A stretch of 64,000 bases of DNA, from positions 1-64,000 of the forward strand of contig NZ_QPGR01000006.1 in assembly GCF_004323845.1 (NCBI RefSeq), given 5' to 3'. Source of the DNA: Campylobacter novaezeelandiae. GTDB taxonomy: Bacteria > Campylobacterota > Campylobacteria > Campylobacterales > Campylobacteraceae. Below the pieces are notes generated by a model. The model ran no database searches. It saw only the letters and a list, made by a program, of their open reading frames with translations, and was not told where the DNA came from. Shown here piece by piece: positions 1 to 8,817 of this stretch. The number at the start of each line of letters is the position of its first letter. The first letter of the stretch is position 1. The position numbers and the translations under genes were made by a program.

Positions 1-120
1 AGCATTTTATTTGATAATAAAGAGAGATATTTTGATTTTATGTTAATAAGTGGAGCTAGTGTTAATGATATTATTAAAATATTAGATGATTTTAAAATGA
101 TTAAAAGGGTGAAGGGGTGA
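1..120 (+). CDS. C-terminal end of an unidentified protein (partial)
   Basis: An open frame enters from the left edge in frame 1 and ends at TGA 118-120, leaving 39 residues. The visible tail contains FDFMLISGASVNDIIKIL and ends in a basic stretch (MIKRVKG). I do not recognise the family from so short a piece. It points the same way as the thiamine cassette, but about 80 AT-rich bases and a likely promoter separate the two, so it is probably a different transcription unit. Confidence 0.6.
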   Translation, partial: SILFDNKERYFDFMLISGASVNDIIKILDDFKMIKRVKG

Positions 121-188
121 AAATGGAGAATATTGTCTTTTGTTCAAGTTTAACTTTATAATTGAAATATTTTAATGTTTTATTAAAA

Positions 189-204
189 TATAATTTTTTA
201 CAAT
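189..204 (+). promoter_or_regulatory. Candidate -10 elements for the thiamine cassette
   Basis: TATAAT at 189-194 and TACAAT at 199-204 lie 25-40 bases ahead of the riboswitch P1 stem. Campylobacter sigma-70 promoters rely mainly on the -10 box, so either could start the leader RNA. This is inferred from position and consensus only. Confidence 0.4.
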
Positions 205-230
205 ATTTTAAATTGTTAAAGTTATTTTGT

Positions 231-307
231 TATATCCAAGGGGTGCTTTAGGGCTGAGATAATACCCTTAGAACTTGTAAGATAATGCTTACGCAAGGAA
301 AGGATAA
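231..307 (+). promoter_or_regulatory. TPP riboswitch (THI element)
   Basis: The aptamer shows the THI-box landmarks in order: GGGGTGC at 240-246, the CTGAGA core at 254-259, ACCCTTAGAAC at 263-273 and a variable arm ending in ACGCAAGGAA. The closing P1 helix pairs TATCC (233-237) with GGATA (302-306). The 3' side of P1 merges with the purine-rich AAGGAAAGGA that serves as ribosome binding site for the TTG start at 310. TPP binding should therefore hide the ribosome site and shut off translation of the transporter. No terminator hairpin with a U-run lies between aptamer and gene, which also favours translational control. Confidence 0.92.
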
Positions 308-309
308 TT

Positions 310-990
310 TTGTTAAAAGCTCAATTACATAGTTTATCTTTTAAATTTTACTTCTCGTTATTAGTGACTTTAATTTTTGTTACTACGCTAAGTTTAATCA
401 TTAATGCAGACACTTTAAATATTTTTACTGCTATATGCGGGATTATTTATGCATTTTTTGCTGGTGCTAAAAAATTGATATGTTTTATTTTTGGCATTAT
501 GTATTCTATTTGTTATATTTATATAGCTTATAAAACTAATTTATATGGCGATGTTATGTTAAATCTTATTTATTTACCTATGAATGTATTGGGTATTATA
601 CATTGGAAAAATCATCAAAATAAAAATAATATTGTAAATATTAGAAGTTTAAATTTTAAAAATATGATCATTTGTTTAGCGATAGTTTTATTTTTAACAA
701 TTTTATATGGGATTTTTTTAGAAAAAATTAACACCATGTTTGCATATTTTAATAGTTTTGCCGTTATTGCTCAAATTGTTGCATTTTATTTGCAAGTAAA
801 ACGATATATTCAAAATTATTTATTAGTTACTTTGGCTAATATTACAAATGTTTTTATTTGGTTTTTAATTTTTGAACATTCTAAAGAAAATATTGCCCAA
901 CTTCTAAATATGATTATTTTTTTAATTATTGGTTTGTATTATTATTTTACATGGAAAAAGAGTTATAATGAAAGCTTATATAATTGCTAA
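310..990 (+). CDS. pnuT: PnuC-family transporter, predicted thiamine importer (PnuT type)
   Basis: A 226-residue membrane protein with about seven hydrophobic segments. It carries the PnuC-family signature around residues 68-100 (YGDVMLNLIY followed by GIIHW). PnuC proteins are facilitators for vitamin-like substrates, and members under TPP riboswitches next to thiamine kinase genes are the PnuT subtype that takes up thiamine. Here both conditions hold: a TPP riboswitch lies directly upstream and thiamine pyrophosphokinase overlaps the 3' end. The start is TTG at 310, placed by the AAGGAAAGGA site six to fifteen bases upstream. Substrate specificity is inferred from context; a nicotinamide riboside transporter is the alternative but fits poorly. 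Confidence 0.85.
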   Translation: MLKAQLHSLSFKFYFSLLVTLIFVTTLSLIINADTLNIFTAICGIIYAFFAGAKKLICFIFGIMYSICYIYIAYKTNLYGDVMLNLIYLPMNVLGIIHWKNHQNKNNIVNIRSLNFKNMIICLAIVLFLTILYGIFLEKINTMFAYFNSFAVIAQIVAFYLQVKRYIQNYLLVTLANITNVFIWFLIFEHSKENIAQLLNMIIFLIIGLYYYFTWKKSYNESLYNC

Positions 991-1588
991 TGGTACTTTT
1001 CCCAAAAAGAAATTTTTAATTAATGAACTAAAAAATGCCCCTTTTGTTATAGTTTGCGATGGTGCAATAAAGCATATTGATCGTTTAAATATTAGAGTAG
1101 ATGTAATTATAGGTGATTTAGATAGCATTGATAAAAAGTTAAAAGAAAAATATTTTAAAAAAATCGTTTATGTTCCAGATCAAATGAGCAATGACTTATC
1201 TAAAGCTTTTTATTATGGTTTAAATTTGGGTTTTGATGAATTTATAATTTTAGGTGCTACTGGCAAAAGAGAAGATCATACTTTAGGAAATATTTCTTTA
1301 TTGCTTTTATATACTAAATCTTGTAAAAATATTATTATGAAAAGTGATTATGGCGAATTTGAAGTTGTTAAAACTCCTTGTAAGATTTCTAGCGTTAAAG
1401 GGCAGCAAATTTCTATATTTTGCTTTGATTCACGTATAAAAATTAGTTCAAAAAATCTTAAATATCCTCTTAAAGAATTATCGTTACCACTTTTAGCTAG
1501 TGCTACATTAAATGAAGCTTTAGAAGATAATTTTTACATTAGAACAAATAAGATTTGCGAGTTATTGATTTATAAAAAATATTTATAA
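968..1588 (+). CDS. thiN: Thiamine pyrophosphokinase
   Basis: This enzyme converts thiamine plus ATP directly to TPP, the cofactor form. The 206-residue protein shows the family landmarks: VCDGA near residue 30, VIIGDLDSI near residue 47, the ND pair in QMSNDLSKA, and GATGKREDHTLGN near residue 100, which carries the substrate-binding Asp-His. I use ATG 968, which gives the normal N terminus MKAYIIANG; a longer frame from 929 would lie inside the transporter gene. It overlaps the end of the transporter by 23 bases, so the two are co-translated under the TPP riboswitch. Uptake followed by pyrophosphorylation is a complete thiamine-salvage route. Confidence 0.9.
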   Translation: MKAYIIANGTFPKKKFLINELKNAPFVIVCDGAIKHIDRLNIRVDVIIGDLDSIDKKLKEKYFKKIVYVPDQMSNDLSKAFYYGLNLGFDEFIILGATGKREDHTLGNISLLLLYTKSCKNIIMKSDYGEFEVVKTPCKISSVKGQQISIFCFDSRIKISSKNLKYPLKELSLPLLASATLNEALEDNFYIRTNKICELLIYKKYL

Positions 1589-1596
1589 TTTTTAAA

Positions 1597-1682
1597 TGGT
1601 GCGGTTAGCGAGATTTGAACTCGCACATGCAAGGCATACTACCCCCTCAAGATAGCGTGTCTACCAATTCCACCATAACCGC
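1597..1682 (-). tRNA. tRNA-Leu (anticodon GAG)
   Basis: Read on the minus strand, the gene starts GCGGTTA at 1682 and ends with the pairing strand TAACCGC, an A discriminator and an encoded CCA at 1599-1597. It has the class II long variable arm of leucine tRNAs, the D-arm motif GGTAGAC and the T-loop GTTCAAATC. The anticodon loop CTTGAGG gives anticodon GAG, reading CUC and CUU. Confidence 0.95.
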
Positions 1683-1727
1683 TTTAAGAATAAAAGCTTC
1701 TAAAAATCTAGAAGCTTAATTTTAATT

Positions 1728-2063
1728 TTATAGGAAAGGATTTCCGTAAAGAAGTAGCAAAGCAATTACTAAAGCATAAATAACTTGTGCTTCAATCATT
1801 GCGAGCGCAATAAACATTGTAGTCATTAATTTAGACCCAAGTCCAGGATTTCTAGCTGTTCCAGCTATTGTTGCTGCTGCTGTATTTCCCATACCTATGG
1901 CACCACCTAAAGCAGCAACCCCAACTCCTAAACCAGCTGCTAAAACTGAGAAAGCTTTAATCCATACATCCATAGTTGCCTGTATATTAAGTTGAGAAGT
2001 AGTGTTTGTTTCAGCAAAAGCCACTGCTGTTAAAGCACACAATAAAAAAACAGTTTTTTTCAT
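1728..2063 (-). CDS. atpE: F0F1 ATP synthase subunit c
   Basis: The 111-residue proteolipid forms the membrane c-ring of ATP synthase. An N-terminal signal-like segment (KKTVFLLCALTAVAFA) precedes two transmembrane helices joined by the polar loop ARNPG. The second helix contains MIEAQVIYAL, whose Glu is the ion carrier. The loop and glycine-rich first helix are typical of Campylobacterota subunit c. As in C. jejuni, the gene stands alone rather than inside an atp operon. It has its own leader of roughly 90-100 bases, and a TATAAT lies on the minus strand at 2167-2162. Confidence 0.96.
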   Translation of the reverse strand: MKKTVFLLCALTAVAFAETNTTSQLNIQATMDVWIKAFSVLAAGLGVGVAALGGAIGMGNTAAATIAGTARNPGLGSKLMTTMFIALAMIEAQVIYALVIALLLLYGNPFL

Positions 2064-2161
2064 AAGTGATTATCCTTATTTAAATTATTAAAAAATACTT
2101 AAATCATAATTTCGGCTTGCGTATCCCTACTTTTAAATGATAAAGCATATTTTAAACTGAA

Positions 2162-2167
2162 ATTATA
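2162..2167 (-). promoter_or_regulatory. Likely -10 box of atpE
   Basis: A perfect TATAAT on the minus strand, about 100 bases upstream of the atpE start. It implies an untranslated leader of roughly 90 bases. Confidence 0.5.
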
Positions 2168-2274
2168 TAATCATTTAACTTTATTTTTATTGAAAATTGA
2201 CTATCTCAATAAAAATTAAACTTTTTTTTGCTTTAATACTTAAATAAAAATAAATATTAAACGAAGGTTGTATT

Positions 2275-3615
2275 TTGAGTTCTAAATTTTCAAAAATAGG
2301 TTTTATATTAGCTGTAGCAGGATCAGCTGTTGGTCTTGGAAATGCATGGAAATTCCCAACTTTGGTTGGACAAAATGGGGGTTCGGCTTTTGTTCTTTTG
2401 TATCTTATTTTAACTCTTGGGGTTGGTTTTGTTATTTTTCTTGCTGAATTGGCTCTTGGTAAACTAAGTGAAAAAGATCCAGTAAATGCTTATAGAACAT
2501 TAGCCCCTAAACATAAAAAAGCATGGTCTTTTGCTGGTTTTACTATGATAGCTAATATTTTAATTGCTTCTTTTTACAGTGTGATTATTGGCTGGATTTT
2601 AAAATATGTTTTTTTAAGTATTACTTTTGAGTTACCTTTTGATATTAATTCTGCAAAAGATCAATTTAATGAATTATTGCATAAAGATTTTTTGAGTCAA
2701 TTAATCTGTTTTACTCTGGTATTTTTTGTTATTTTTTATATAGTTTCTAAAGGTGTTAAAAATGGAATTGAGAAGTTAAATATTTGGATGATGCCAACTT
2801 TATTTATTTTGCTTATTATGATGCTAGTTTATACAATGAGTAAAGATGGTTTTTATATGGCAGCTAAATTTTTATTTGTTCCTGATTTTTCAAAAATTTC
2901 CGTTTCTGCTGTTTTGGAAGCTTTAGGAATGGCTTTTTTTAGTCTTTCTTTAGGAGTTGGAACTATAATCACTTATTCTGCTAGTTTACCCGATAAAACA
3001 AATTTTATTACTAGCACTTTAAATATTATTTTTATTAATATTTTAGTAGGTATTTTAATGGGGCTTATAGTTTTTACTTTTATTTTTGAATTCAGTGCAG
3101 ATCCAGCCGCAAGTGGTCCTGGTTTGATTTTTATTTCTTTATCAACTTTGTTTTCTAAATTAGGCATTATAGGCTCTATTTTTGCTGTTGCTTTTTTTAT
3201 ATCTTTAATTTTTGCTGGAATAACTTCTGCAATTTCTATGATAGAACCTTTTGCTTTTTATCTTATCAATACTTATGAGATGAGTCGTAAAAAAGCTCTT
3301 ATAATAATTGGATTTATTGTATATATTTTAGGTATTTTTTGTATCTTATCTTATCTTAGTTTTACTCATGGATATTTTAGCTTTTTTGGAATGAGTTTTT
3401 TTGATATATTGGATTCTTTATCAAGTAAGATTATTATGCCTCTTGGTGGAATTTTAGTAGCTATTTTTGTTGGCTTTATCATGAAGAAAGAGGGTTTAAA
3501 AATTCTTTTTAAACCTTATATGAGAGGAATTTATTTTGAGCTTTGGTATGTATTTTTGCGTTTTATTTCTCCTCTAGCTGTGATTATTATCATGATTAGT
3601 ATATTTATTAGATAA
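2275..3615 (+). CDS. Sodium-dependent transporter, SNF/NSS family (first copy)
   Basis: A 446-residue polytopic protein of the neurotransmitter:sodium symporter family (LeuT fold), likely importing an amino acid with Na+. The first transmembrane segment carries the family signature AVGLGNAWKFP at residues 18-28, with the unwound glycine region that binds substrate and sodium. About eleven or twelve hydrophobic segments follow. The start is TTG at 2275, supported by GAAGG just upstream. It is followed after three bases by a paralogue in the same orientation. Substrate cannot be read from the sequence. Confidence 0.88.
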   Translation: MSSKFSKIGFILAVAGSAVGLGNAWKFPTLVGQNGGSAFVLLYLILTLGVGFVIFLAELALGKLSEKDPVNAYRTLAPKHKKAWSFAGFTMIANILIASFYSVIIGWILKYVFLSITFELPFDINSAKDQFNELLHKDFLSQLICFTLVFFVIFYIVSKGVKNGIEKLNIWMMPTLFILLIMMLVYTMSKDGFYMAAKFLFVPDFSKISVSAVLEALGMAFFSLSLGVGTIITYSASLPDKTNFITSTLNIIFINILVGILMGLIVFTFIFEFSADPAASGPGLIFISLSTLFSKLGIIGSIFAVAFFISLIFAGITSAISMIEPFAFYLINTYEMSRKKALIIIGFIVYILGIFCILSYLSFTHGYFSFFGMSFFDILDSLSSKIIMPLGGILVAIFVGFIMKKEGLKILFKPYMRGIYFELWYVFLRFISPLAVIIIMISIFIR

Positions 3616-3618
3616 ATT

Positions 3619-4947
3619 ATGAGAAATTATTTTAGCAAAATAGGTTTTGTTTTAGTAGTAGCTGGTGGTGCAATAGGTCTTGGAAATGCATGGAAATTTC
3701 CAACTTTGAGTGCAGAAAATGGGGGTTTTATTTTTGTACTTTTATATTTACTTTTCACTTTAACAATAGGTTTTAGTGTTTTTTTAGCAGAGATTGCTAT
3801 GGGGAGGTTAAGCAAGAGTGATTTGGCAAATGCTTATTCAAGTCTTGCTATTAAATATCCTGAAAAATGGCGTTATGCTGGGTTGTTTATGCTTGGGGGA
3901 ATTTTTGTTCTTTCTTTTTATCTTATGATTATGGGATGGGTTTTAAAATATACTGTGACAAGTATATTTTATTTACCTATGAATTTAGAAGAAGCAAAAT
4001 TTGATTTTACATATTTAATTAGTGAAAATTTAAGTATTTCTGTATTATTTTATTCTTTGTCTTTTTTCTTAACTTTATTTATTGTTTCTAAAGGTTTAAT
4101 AAAAGGGATTGAAAAGCTTAATATTATTATTATGCCTAGTCTTTTTTTGATGTTAATTTTGATGTTAATTTTTTGTATGAAATTTGATAATGGGTTTATT
4201 AAAGCTTTGAATTATCTTTTTTATCCTAATTTTTCTAATTTTAGTTTTCAGTCCGTTTTAAAGGCTTTAGGACTTGCTTTTTTTACTCTTTGTCTTGGTA
4301 TTGGTTGTATTGTAACTTATTCAGCAGCTTTAAATGAGAAAACAAATTTTATTAAAAGTTCAATTTTAATTATATTAATAAATCTTTTAATTTCATTGAT
4401 GATGGGGCTTATAGTCTTTACTTTTATTTTTGAATTTGGAGCAAATCCTCACTCTCAAGGTGCTAGTTTGGTTTTTATTTCCTTAATAAGCCTATTTAAG
4501 CAGCTTGGAATTTTTGGTTATTTTTTGGCTTTTGGATTTTTTTTAGCTTTATTTTTTGCTGGGATTACTTCAGCGGTTTCTATGATAGAGCCTCTTGTTT
4601 TTTATATAATAAATAATTACAAAATAACACGCGTAAAAGCATTAATCTTTGTAGGATTTATTGTTTATATTTTAGGAATACTTTGTATCTTATCTCTTAA
4701 TAAAAATTTTTCTTTTTTAAAAGTTAATTTTTTTGAGGTTTTGGATAATTTTACTTCAAATTTTTTATTACCTTTAGGAGCAATAGCAAGTTCTATTTTT
4801 GTTGGTTTTTTTATGGATAAAAAAAGGATTTATAAAGTTTTTTGTAAATTTCTAAATAAAAAAGTTTTTTTATTTTGGTTATTTTTTATTTGTTTTATTT
4901 CGCCTTTGGCAATAATTTTTATCATGTGTTATCAAATTTTTGTATAA
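3619..4947 (+). CDS. Sodium-dependent transporter, SNF/NSS family (second copy)
   Basis: A 442-residue paralogue of the preceding gene with the same signature, AIGLGNAWKFP, in the first transmembrane segment, and closely matching motifs along its length (for example MGLIVFTFIFEF in both). The two genes are three bases apart and certainly co-transcribed. The layout matches the tandem transporter pair next to pycB in C. jejuni. They could act as a heteromer or as two transporters of different specificity; nothing in the sequence decides this. Confidence 0.87.
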   Translation: MRNYFSKIGFVLVVAGGAIGLGNAWKFPTLSAENGGFIFVLLYLLFTLTIGFSVFLAEIAMGRLSKSDLANAYSSLAIKYPEKWRYAGLFMLGGIFVLSFYLMIMGWVLKYTVTSIFYLPMNLEEAKFDFTYLISENLSISVLFYSLSFFLTLFIVSKGLIKGIEKLNIIIMPSLFLMLILMLIFCMKFDNGFIKALNYLFYPNFSNFSFQSVLKALGLAFFTLCLGIGCIVTYSAALNEKTNFIKSSILIILINLLISLMMGLIVFTFIFEFGANPHSQGASLVFISLISLFKQLGIFGYFLAFGFFLALFFAGITSAVSMIEPLVFYIINNYKITRVKALIFVGFIVYILGILCILSLNKNFSFLKVNFFEVLDNFTSNFLLPLGAIASSIFVGFFMDKKRIYKVFCKFLNKKVFLFWLFFICFISPLAIIFIMCYQIFV

Positions 4948-4980
4948 TGCTTGAGAATTTAGACTTTTAGGAAAAAACGT

Positions 4981-6759
4981 ATGGCTAAAAAATTTATAGA
5001 TATAATGGATACAACTTTTAGAGACGGTTTTCAGTCAATTTATGGGGCAAGAGTTTTAATGAATGATTTTTTTCCGGCGTTAGAAGCTGCAAAAGAAGCG
5101 GGAATTACTCATTTTGAATTTGGCGGCGGAGCAAGATTTCAAAGTTTATATTTTTATTTAAATGAAGATGCTTTTTTAATGATGGATAAATTTAGAGAAA
5201 TTGTTGGAAAAGAAGCAAATTTGCAAACTTTATCAAGAGGGGTTAATACTGTCGCTTTAGAAACAGCAAGTAGAGAAATAATTGATTTGCATGCTAAATT
5301 ATTTGCCAAACATGGAACCACAACGATAAGAAATTTTGATGCTTTAAATGATGTTAATAATCTTAAATTTAGTGCAGAATGTATAAATAAATACGGATTA
5401 AAACATGAAGTAGCTATAACTTTAATGGATTTACCACCAGGTTGCAAAGGAACCCATGATGTTCCTTTTTATGAAAGAATTTTAAGAGAAATTTTAAAAG
5501 AACAAATTCCTTTTTCAAGTGTTTGCTTTAAAGATGCTAGCGGAACTTCAAATCCAAATAAAATTTATGAAACGATTAAAATGGCTAAAAAAATATTGCC
5601 ACAAGGAACGCATATAAGATTTCATACTCACGAGAGTGCAGGAGTTAGTGTTGCTTGTTATTTAGCAGCTTTAGAAGCTGGTGTAGATGGCATAGATTTA
5701 GCAGCAGCACCAGTAAGTGGAGGAACTTCCCAGCCTGATATTTTAACCATGCTTCATGCTGTAAAAGGCAAGGATTATGATTTGGGTGGTTTAAATGAGG
5801 AAAAAGTTTTACAATATGAAGAAATTTTAAAAGATTGTTTAAGAGAATATTTTTTACCCCCTGAAGCTTCTATGACAAATCCTCTTATTTTATTTTCTCC
5901 TATGCCAGGAGGTGCATTAACGGCTAACACTCAAATGATGAGAGATAATAATGTTTTAAATAAACTTCCTGAGGTAATTAAATCAATGCAAGAGGTTGTA
6001 GAAAAAGGAGGATTTGGAACTTCTGTTACACCTGTTTCGCAATTTTATTTTCAACAAGCTTTTAATAATGTAATTTTTGGCCCTTGGAAAAAAATTGCTC
6101 CTGGTTATGGTAAAATGGTTCTTGGATATTTTGGAAAAACTCCAGTTAAACCAGATGATGAGATTGTAAAACTTGCTTCAGAGCAGCTAAATTTAGAACC
6201 AACTACAAAATTGGCCATTGATCTAGCTGATGAAGATGAAACAAAAAGCATAGCTTATATTAAAGAAATTTTAAAAGAACATAATATTGAGCAAAGCGAA
6301 GAAAATATTTTTATTGTAGCGGCTTGTAAAGAAAAAGGTATAGCTTTCTTAAAAGGTGAAGCTAAAGTTAATATTCGAAAAATACAAGATGAATTGCCTA
6401 AAAGTTTGTCATTAAAACAAAATAAATTTGAAGTTTTGGTTAATGGAAATAAATATGATGTTGAAATTAATCCAAAAGATGATAAAGATTTAATTGTTAA
6501 AGAAAAAAAAGAAGCTAATTTAAACACACAAAATAATTTTAATAGTGAAAAAGTAATATCTTCTGAAATTTCTGGAAATGTTTTTAAAATTTGCGTTAAA
6601 GAAGGAGAAGAAGTTAAAGCAGGGCAAAAGATAATGATTTTAGAAGCTATGAAAATGGAAATGGATATTAATTCTCCAAAAGATGGAATTATTGAGAAAA
6701 TTTTTGTATCATTAGGTGATAGTGTGAGCGAAGGTCAAATTATTGTAAGTTTTAGATAA
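4981..6759 (+). CDS. pycB: Pyruvate carboxylase subunit B (carboxyltransferase plus biotin domain)
   Basis: This subunit transfers carboxyl from biotin to pyruvate, giving oxaloacetate. The 592-residue protein has the carboxyltransferase TIM barrel first, with the metal-site motif MDTTFRDGFQS at residues 9-19. A linker rich in K, E and N follows around residues 470-520. A biotinyl domain at the C terminus has the biotin-accepting Lys558 in EAMKMEM. The biotin carboxylase partner (PycA) is not in this window, as expected for the two-subunit epsilonproteobacterial enzyme. pckA follows 19 bases later, pairing oxaloacetate formation with its use in gluconeogenesis. The oxaloacetate decarboxylase alpha family is closely related, but context favours PycB. 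Confidence 0.92.
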   Translation: MAKKFIDIMDTTFRDGFQSIYGARVLMNDFFPALEAAKEAGITHFEFGGGARFQSLYFYLNEDAFLMMDKFREIVGKEANLQTLSRGVNTVALETASREIIDLHAKLFAKHGTTTIRNFDALNDVNNLKFSAECINKYGLKHEVAITLMDLPPGCKGTHDVPFYERILREILKEQIPFSSVCFKDASGTSNPNKIYETIKMAKKILPQGTHIRFHTHESAGVSVACYLAALEAGVDGIDLAAAPVSGGTSQPDILTMLHAVKGKDYDLGGLNEEKVLQYEEILKDCLREYFLPPEASMTNPLILFSPMPGGALTANTQMMRDNNVLNKLPEVIKSMQEVVEKGGFGTSVTPVSQFYFQQAFNNVIFGPWKKIAPGYGKMVLGYFGKTPVKPDDEIVKLASEQLNLEPTTKLAIDLADEDETKSIAYIKEILKEHNIEQSEENIFIVAACKEKGIAFLKGEAKVNIRKIQDELPKSLSLKQNKFEVLVNGNKYDVEINPKDDKDLIVKEKKEANLNTQNNFNSEKVISSEISGNVFKICVKEGEEVKAGQKIMILEAMKMEMDINSPKDGIIEKIFVSLGDSVSEGQIIVSFR

Positions 6760-6778
6760 AAATTTTTAAGGAAAAGTC

Positions 6779-8350
6779 ATGAAAAATTTTGATGCATTGG
6801 GTTTAGAAAATATAAAAGTGTTTTATAATTTAAGTTATGAAGAGTTAAATGAACATGAAAAAAACAATCAAGAAGGAGAAAGTTGTTTTAATGACACTTT
6901 TTGTGTTGATACGGGAATATTTACAGGACGTAGTCCTAAAGATAAATATTTTGTTAAACAAGATCCTTCTCAAAAATATATTTCTTGGGGAAAAATTAAT
7001 CAGCCTATTAGCAAAGAATTATTTGAAAAACTTTTAAAAAAAGCTAAAAAACAATTAAGTGGAAAAAATGTTTATATTCAAGATGCTTATTGTGGGGCTT
7101 CTTTAAATTCTAGAAAAAGTGTTCGTTTTGTTACTGAATTTGCTTGGCAAGCGCACTTTGTAAAAAATATGTTTATAAGACCTACTAAAGAAGAATTAGA
7201 AAATTTTAATCCCGATTTTATTGTTTATAATGCTTGTAAGTGCATTAATGAAGATTTTAAAAAAGATGGTTTAAATTCAGAAGTTTTTGTTGTTTTCAAT
7301 ATAGAAGAAAACATAGCGATTATTGGAGGAACTTACTATGGCGGAGAAATGAAAAAAGGAATTTTTTCTATGATGAATTATTGGCTTCCGCTTGAAAATA
7401 AACTTTCTATGCATTGTAGTGCTAATGTAGGAAAAGATGGAGATGTGGCTTTATTTTTTGGATTAAGTGGTACAGGAAAAACCACACTTTCAACGGATCC
7501 TAATAGACAATTAATAGGTGATGATGAACACGGTTGGGATGATGAGGGAATTTTTAATTTTGAAGGCGGATGTTATGCTAAAACGATTAATCTAGATCCA
7601 AATAATGAGCCTGAAATTTATGCAGCTATTAAGAAAAATGCCCTTTTGGAGAATGTTGTCTTAAGAGATGATAAGAGTGTTGATTATGCAGATTCTTCAA
7701 AAACTGAAAATACTAGAGTTTCTTATCCAATTGAACATATTAAAAACCATAAAAAAGATTTAAAGGCTTCTCATCCTAAAAATATTATTTTCTTAACAGC
7801 TGATGCTTTTGGAGTTTTACCTCCTGTTAGCAAATTGAATAAAGAACAAGCTATGTATTATTTTTTAAGTGGTTATACAGCAAAAGTAGCAGGAACAGAG
7901 CGTGGAATTACTGAGCCACAAGCAACTTTTTCAGCTTGTTTTGGTGAACCTTTTATGCCTCTTCATCCAACTGTTTATGCAAGATTATTAGGAGAAAAGA
8001 TAGATACACATAATGTTAATGTGTATTTAATAAACACTGGTTGGAGTGGTGGAAAATATGGAGTTGGTAAAAGAATGAGTATAAAAGCTACTAGAGCTTG
8101 TATTAATGCTATTTTAGATGGAAGTATTAATCAATGCGAATTTGAAAATTTTGATATTTTTAATTTATTGATACCCAAGTCTTTAAATGGTGTTGAAACT
8201 ATGCTTTTAAATCCTATTAATACTTGGAGTAACAAAGAAGAATATATTGATATAAGAAATAAGCTGGCTATAATGTTTATAGAAAATTTTAAACGTTATG
8301 AAGATGTAAAAGAAGGGATAGAATATAGTAAATTCGGTCCTAAGTTATAA
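6779..8350 (+). CDS. pckA: Phosphoenolpyruvate carboxykinase (ATP)
   Basis: This enzyme makes PEP from oxaloacetate and ATP, the entry step of gluconeogenesis in an organism that does not use glucose by glycolysis. The 523-residue protein has the kinase P-loop [11 protein letters not shown] starting at residue 228, the metal-binding stretch [13 protein letters not shown] after it, and the substrate motif FTGRSPKDK near residue 48. AAGGAAAAG precedes the ATG. It is transcribed with pycB and ends at a strong hairpin shared with the opposing HIT gene. Confidence 0.97.
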   Translation: MKNFDALGLENIKVFYNLSYEELNEHEKNNQEGESCFNDTFCVDTGIFTGRSPKDKYFVKQDPSQKYISWGKINQPISKELFEKLLKKAKKQLSGKNVYIQDAYCGASLNSRKSVRFVTEFAWQAHFVKNMFIRPTKEELENFNPDFIVYNACKCINEDFKKDGLNSEVFVVFNIEENIAIIGGTYYGGEMKKGIFSMMNYWLPLENKLSMHCSANVGKDGDVALFFGLSGTGKTTLSTDPNRQLIGDDEHGWDDEGIFNFEGGCYAKTINLDPNNEPEIYAAIKKNALLENVVLRDDKSVDYADSSKTENTRVSYPIEHIKNHKKDLKASHPKNIIFLTADAFGVLPPVSKLNKEQAMYYFLSGYTAKVAGTERGITEPQATFSACFGEPFMPLHPTVYARLLGEKIDTHNVNVYLINTGWSGGKYGVGKRMSIKATRACINAILDGSINQCEFENFDIFNLLIPKSLNGVETMLLNPINTWSNKEEYIDIRNKLAIMFIENFKRYEDVKEGIEYSKFGPKL

Positions 8351-8382
8351 TTTTTGCAAAAGTAATTTTACTTTTGCAAAAA
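8351..8382. terminator. Bidirectional terminator between pckA and the HIT gene
   Basis: An inverted repeat with arms of 15 bases (8351-8365 and 8368-8382), core TTTTGCAAAAG, is flanked by T-rich sequence on both strands. It lies between the convergent stop codons of pckA (8350) and the HIT gene (8386-8384). Confidence 0.8.
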
Positions 8383-8383
8383 T

Positions 8384-8701
8384 TTAAAAACCACCCAACA
8401 TATGAAAATGAAGATGAAAAACTTCTTGACCACTATTTTTTCCACAGTTTGTTAAAAGCTTATAACCTTTTTTATCAAGTTCTAACAGTATTGCTAATTC
8501 TTGTATAAAAGAAGTCATTTTTGCCATTAAATCAGGGTCAAATTCCTGAAAGTCTTTAAAATGTTTTTTAGGAATAATTAAAATATGTATAGGAGCTTTA
8601 GGGTTAATATCATGGAAAGCTAAAAAATTTTCATTTTCTAAGACTTTATTGCAAGGAAGTTCTCCATCAACAATTTTTTCAAAAATAGTTTTTTCGTGCA
8701 T
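8384..8701 (-). CDS. HIT-family nucleotide-binding hydrolase (HinT-like)
   Basis: The 105-residue protein has the histidine-triad active site HLHFHMLGG at its C terminus and an N-terminal IFEKIVDGE typical of the HinT branch. Such proteins hydrolyse purine nucleoside phosphoramidates. It is divergent from pheS and convergent with pckA, matching the C. jejuni neighbourhood (Cj0898 beside pheS). Confidence 0.9.
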   Translation of the reverse strand: MHEKTIFEKIVDGELPCNKVLENENFLAFHDINPKAPIHILIIPKKHFKDFQEFDPDLMAKMTSFIQELAILLELDKKGYKLLTNCGKNSGQEVFHLHFHMLGGF

Positions 8702-8817
8702 TTTTATCCTTTTTATTTTTCTACAAATTATATCTTAGAATTTTTATTGTGAATTTAAATTTATTTTTATAAAATAAATTTAAATTTTATAAATAATTAT
8801 GAAAGTAAGGTAACAAA

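Noticed and set aside
929..967. Longer N terminus for thiamine pyrophosphokinase
   Set aside because: It lies inside the transporter gene; ATG 968 gives the family start MKAYIIANG.
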